Shown here piece after piece: positions 25,412 to 27,090 of a DNA stretch of 27,090 bases (position 1 is the stretch's first letter; every line of letters begins with the position of its first letter). The translations under genes and the position numbers were made by a program. Source of the DNA: Gemmatimonadota bacterium (GTDB taxonomy: Bacteria; Gemmatimonadota; Gemmatimonadetes; Gemmatimonadales; Gemmatimonadaceae); the NCBI GenBank assembly GCA_028287225.1, contig JAQBPZ010000396.1:1-27090 (forward strand). Reading direction: 5' to 3'. The notes under the pieces were generated by a model that saw only the letters and a list, made by a program, of their open reading frames with translations, was not told the DNA's origin and made no database searches.

Positions 25412-27090
25412 GACGCCCCCTCCACCGCGGCGAGCCGGTCGCCGACGTCCCGGAACTGGATGTCGATCACGAACACCCGCTGGTAGTACTGCGACGCCAG
25501 GTCGAGCTGGCCGCGCTGCTCCGCCGCCACGCCGAGGAGGTAGAGCACGCCCACGAGCTGGTCGTCGCTCACGCCCTTCTCCGCCGCGGCGCGGCCCAGG
25601 ATCGTGGCGGCCATGGGATACTGCTCCTTCTCGATGAAGCACTGCCCCAGGGCCTCGTACGTGGACACGCGGTTCGCGGGGCCGCGCAGCGCCTTCTGGA
25701 ACTCCGCGATCGCCTCGTCCAGGAGTCCCATCTCCTTGTACGCCACGCCCAGGTCGTAGTGGCTCTGATGATCCTCGTCCTCGACGTTCTCGGCGATCCC
25801 CTGCTTGAACTTCCGGAGCATGTCCTGGAAGTCCGCCTCCTCGTCGCCGGTCGGCTCCTTCTCCTCGACGACCATGCGCGTGTCCTTCGGCGCCGCGTCG
25901 TCGCGCAGCCAGTCGCCGAGGTTCACGAACTCGTCGTCGCTGGTGACGATCGGCTTGAGCGGCGCCGCGGGGCGCGGTATGGCGGTACTGGGGCGACCCT
26001 TCGGAGCGGGCGCCGGCGCGGGCGCGACCTCCTCGGCCGGGAAGCTCTCGAGCGCCGCGTTGGCGCGCAGGTCGTCGGGCGAGAGGTCGAGCACGCGCTG
26101 ATAGATGGCGCGCGACTTCTCCAGCTGGTCCACGCGGAAGAGCGCGTCGGCCAGCTGGAGGTAGGCCTCGATGAGCCGCCCGCGCTCGTTGGTGCGGAAC
26201 GCGTACTCCACCCGCTTCTGGTGATGCCGCACGGAGCCGGGATTCAGCAGCACGATCTCGTCGGCGAGCGAGGCGGCCGACGACAGGTCGTCGGTGCGCT
26301 CGAAGCCGATCATCGCGGCCTCCAGCTCGCGCATGCCCCCCTCGCGATCTCCCGACTCGAGCATCACCTCGCCCAGGCGGCGACGCAGCCCGTAATCCTC
26401 GGGATCGGTGTCCACCTCGGCCTGCAGCATCTCCACCGAGTGCGCGGCCATGATCGTCGACGTTGGACGCGTATGCTCGGGGATCGCGATGAAGCTGCCC
26501 GAGTCGGGGGTCTCCTGGACCGCGTCGCCGCCGGCCTCGTACGCCTCCGGCGTCGCACTGCTGGGCGCGAGCTCGCGGACGATGGGGGGTACGTCGAGAT
26601 CGAGCTCGGCGCGAACGTCGAGCTCCGCGGGCGACAGCTCCGCCGCGGCGGGCTGGGGCACCTCGGCCTGCCGCTCGTACGCGGGCGGCGCGCTGGACGG
26701 CGCGGAGAGGTCGATCATCTCCAGCTCGTCGTCGCCGAGTCCCGGTACGGGGGCGCCGGAAATCCGGGCCGACGCCTCGCCCGACATCGGGAGATCGAGG
26801 TCCATGAGCGGGATGTCGTCCAGCGCGCTCGGCTCCGGGCGGCGGCGAGCGGCCGCGACGTCGGCCGCGGAGTCCTCGTCGTCCGGCATGATGAGCTGCA
26901 GGTCCCCGCCGAACGACGTGTCCTCCCCGTCCTCGGGCGGCCCGTCGTCGAGCATGGGCAGGTCGTCGAACGCCGGACGAGCCGGCGCCGCGGGAGGCGC
27001 CGGTGCCCGCAGCACCTCGCGGGGCGCGACCTCGCGCGGCCCCCTGGAGCGCTGGTCGGGGATCTCGAACTCCAGCAGATCACCGCCGAA
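25408..27090 (-). CDS. TPR-repeat protein with acidic N-terminal region (5'-truncated by window edge)
   Basis: The frame is open to the right edge, so the start lies outside. The visible part has 560 residues. A low-complexity acidic region covers about the first 220: FGGDLLEFEIPDQRS at the edge is echoed by FGGDLQLIMPDDEDS, and DIPLMDLDLP and LDLDVPPIV recur. TPR-like units follow: VDTDPEDYGLRRRLGEVMLE, LLNPGSVRHHQKRVEYAFRT, YLQLADALFRVDQLEKSRAI and YQRVLDLSPDDLRANAALES. A Pro/Ala linker leads to FQDMLRKFKQGIAENVEDED and a second TPR block (HYDLGVAYKEMGLLDEAIAE, YLLGVAAEQRGQLDLASQYY). No membrane helix is visible. It resembles the 701-aa TPR protein in style but not in the repeated motif. 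Its stop overlaps the prenyl synthase start (GTGA). Function unknown; a scaffold is likely. Confidence 0.82.
   Translation of the reverse strand, partial: FGGDLLEFEIPDQRSRGPREVAPREVLRAPAPPAAPARPAFDDLPMLDDGPPEDGEDTSFGGDLQLIMPDDEDSAADVAAARRRPEPSALDDIPLMDLDLPMSGEASARISGAPVPGLGDDELEMIDLSAPSSAPPAYERQAEVPQPAAAELSPAELDVRAELDLDVPPIVRELAPSSATPEAYEAGGDAVQETPDSGSFIAIPEHTRPTSTIMAAHSVEMLQAEVDTDPEDYGLRRRLGEVMLESGDREGGMRELEAAMIGFERTDDLSSAASLADEIVLLNPGSVRHHQKRVEYAFRTNERGRLIEAYLQLADALFRVDQLEKSRAIYQRVLDLSPDDLRANAALESFPAEEVAPAPAPAPKGRPSTAIPRPAAPLKPIVTSDDEFVNLGDWLRDDAAPKDTRMVVEEKEPTGDEEADFQDMLRKFKQGIAENVEDEDHQSHYDLGVAYKEMGLLDEAIAEFQKALRGPANRVSTYEALGQCFIEKEQYPMAATILGRAAAEKGVSDDQLVGVLYLLGVAAEQRGQLDLASQYYQRVFVIDIQFRDVGDRLAAVEGAS

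Overview
The window is high-GC chromosomal DNA from a Gram-negative, probably aerobic bacterium. GTG starts are frequent, and envelope genes (gmhA, tatA, ppiD, pilT) sit beside standard housekeeping genes. The gene set and the style of the proteins fit Gemmatimonadota best, but that is an inference from protein character, not a search result. It looks like core genome: no transposase, integrase, phage gene, CRISPR array, rRNA or tRNA was found.

Layout. From the left edge: the 3'-truncated end of a CCA-adding enzyme gene (minus), a small unknown gene (plus), and a strong bidirectional terminator. Next is a tightly packed minus-strand cluster, read alaS, 108-aa unknown, PHP-family phosphatase, gmhA, a frameshifted short-chain dehydrogenase and an asparaginase (7698 down to 1507). 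Then come yraN, recA and recX (10585 down to 7785), with recA and recX separated by a 587-bp non-coding block full of palindromic repeats. A second long minus-strand cluster runs from 21682 to 10895: TPR protein, aroQ, Xaa-Pro-type peptidase, accB, pilT, accC, comB-like gene, ftsK and an exported protein. ppiD is the only large plus-strand gene (21855-23684). It converges on a third minus-strand operon: 5'-truncated TPR protein, polyprenyl diphosphate synthase, DUF4321-like protein and tatA (27090 down to 23847).

Functions group into translation (alaS, cca), recombination (recA, recX), fatty-acid precursor supply (accB and accC, two subunits of acetyl-CoA carboxylase), the shikimate pathway (aroQ), isoprenoid chain synthesis, chromosome segregation (ftsK), type IV pilus retraction (pilT) and envelope or export functions (ppiD, tatA, gmhA, PHP phosphatase). 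Many adjacent genes overlap by four bases, nearly always as GTGA, which suggests translational coupling.

The least ordinary content lies between genes. There are five long inverted-repeat structures at gene ends. Two of them (1344-1495 and 10664-10857) are diverged copies of one palindromic element. The others are built from inverted arrays of 7-bp, 8-bp or ACAGAGG-type units. Other points of note are pilT placed between accB and accC, a comB-like gene directly after accC, and an SDR gene broken in a (CG)7 run so that it reads in frame into the asparaginase. I saw no convincing new multi-gene defence or metabolic system.
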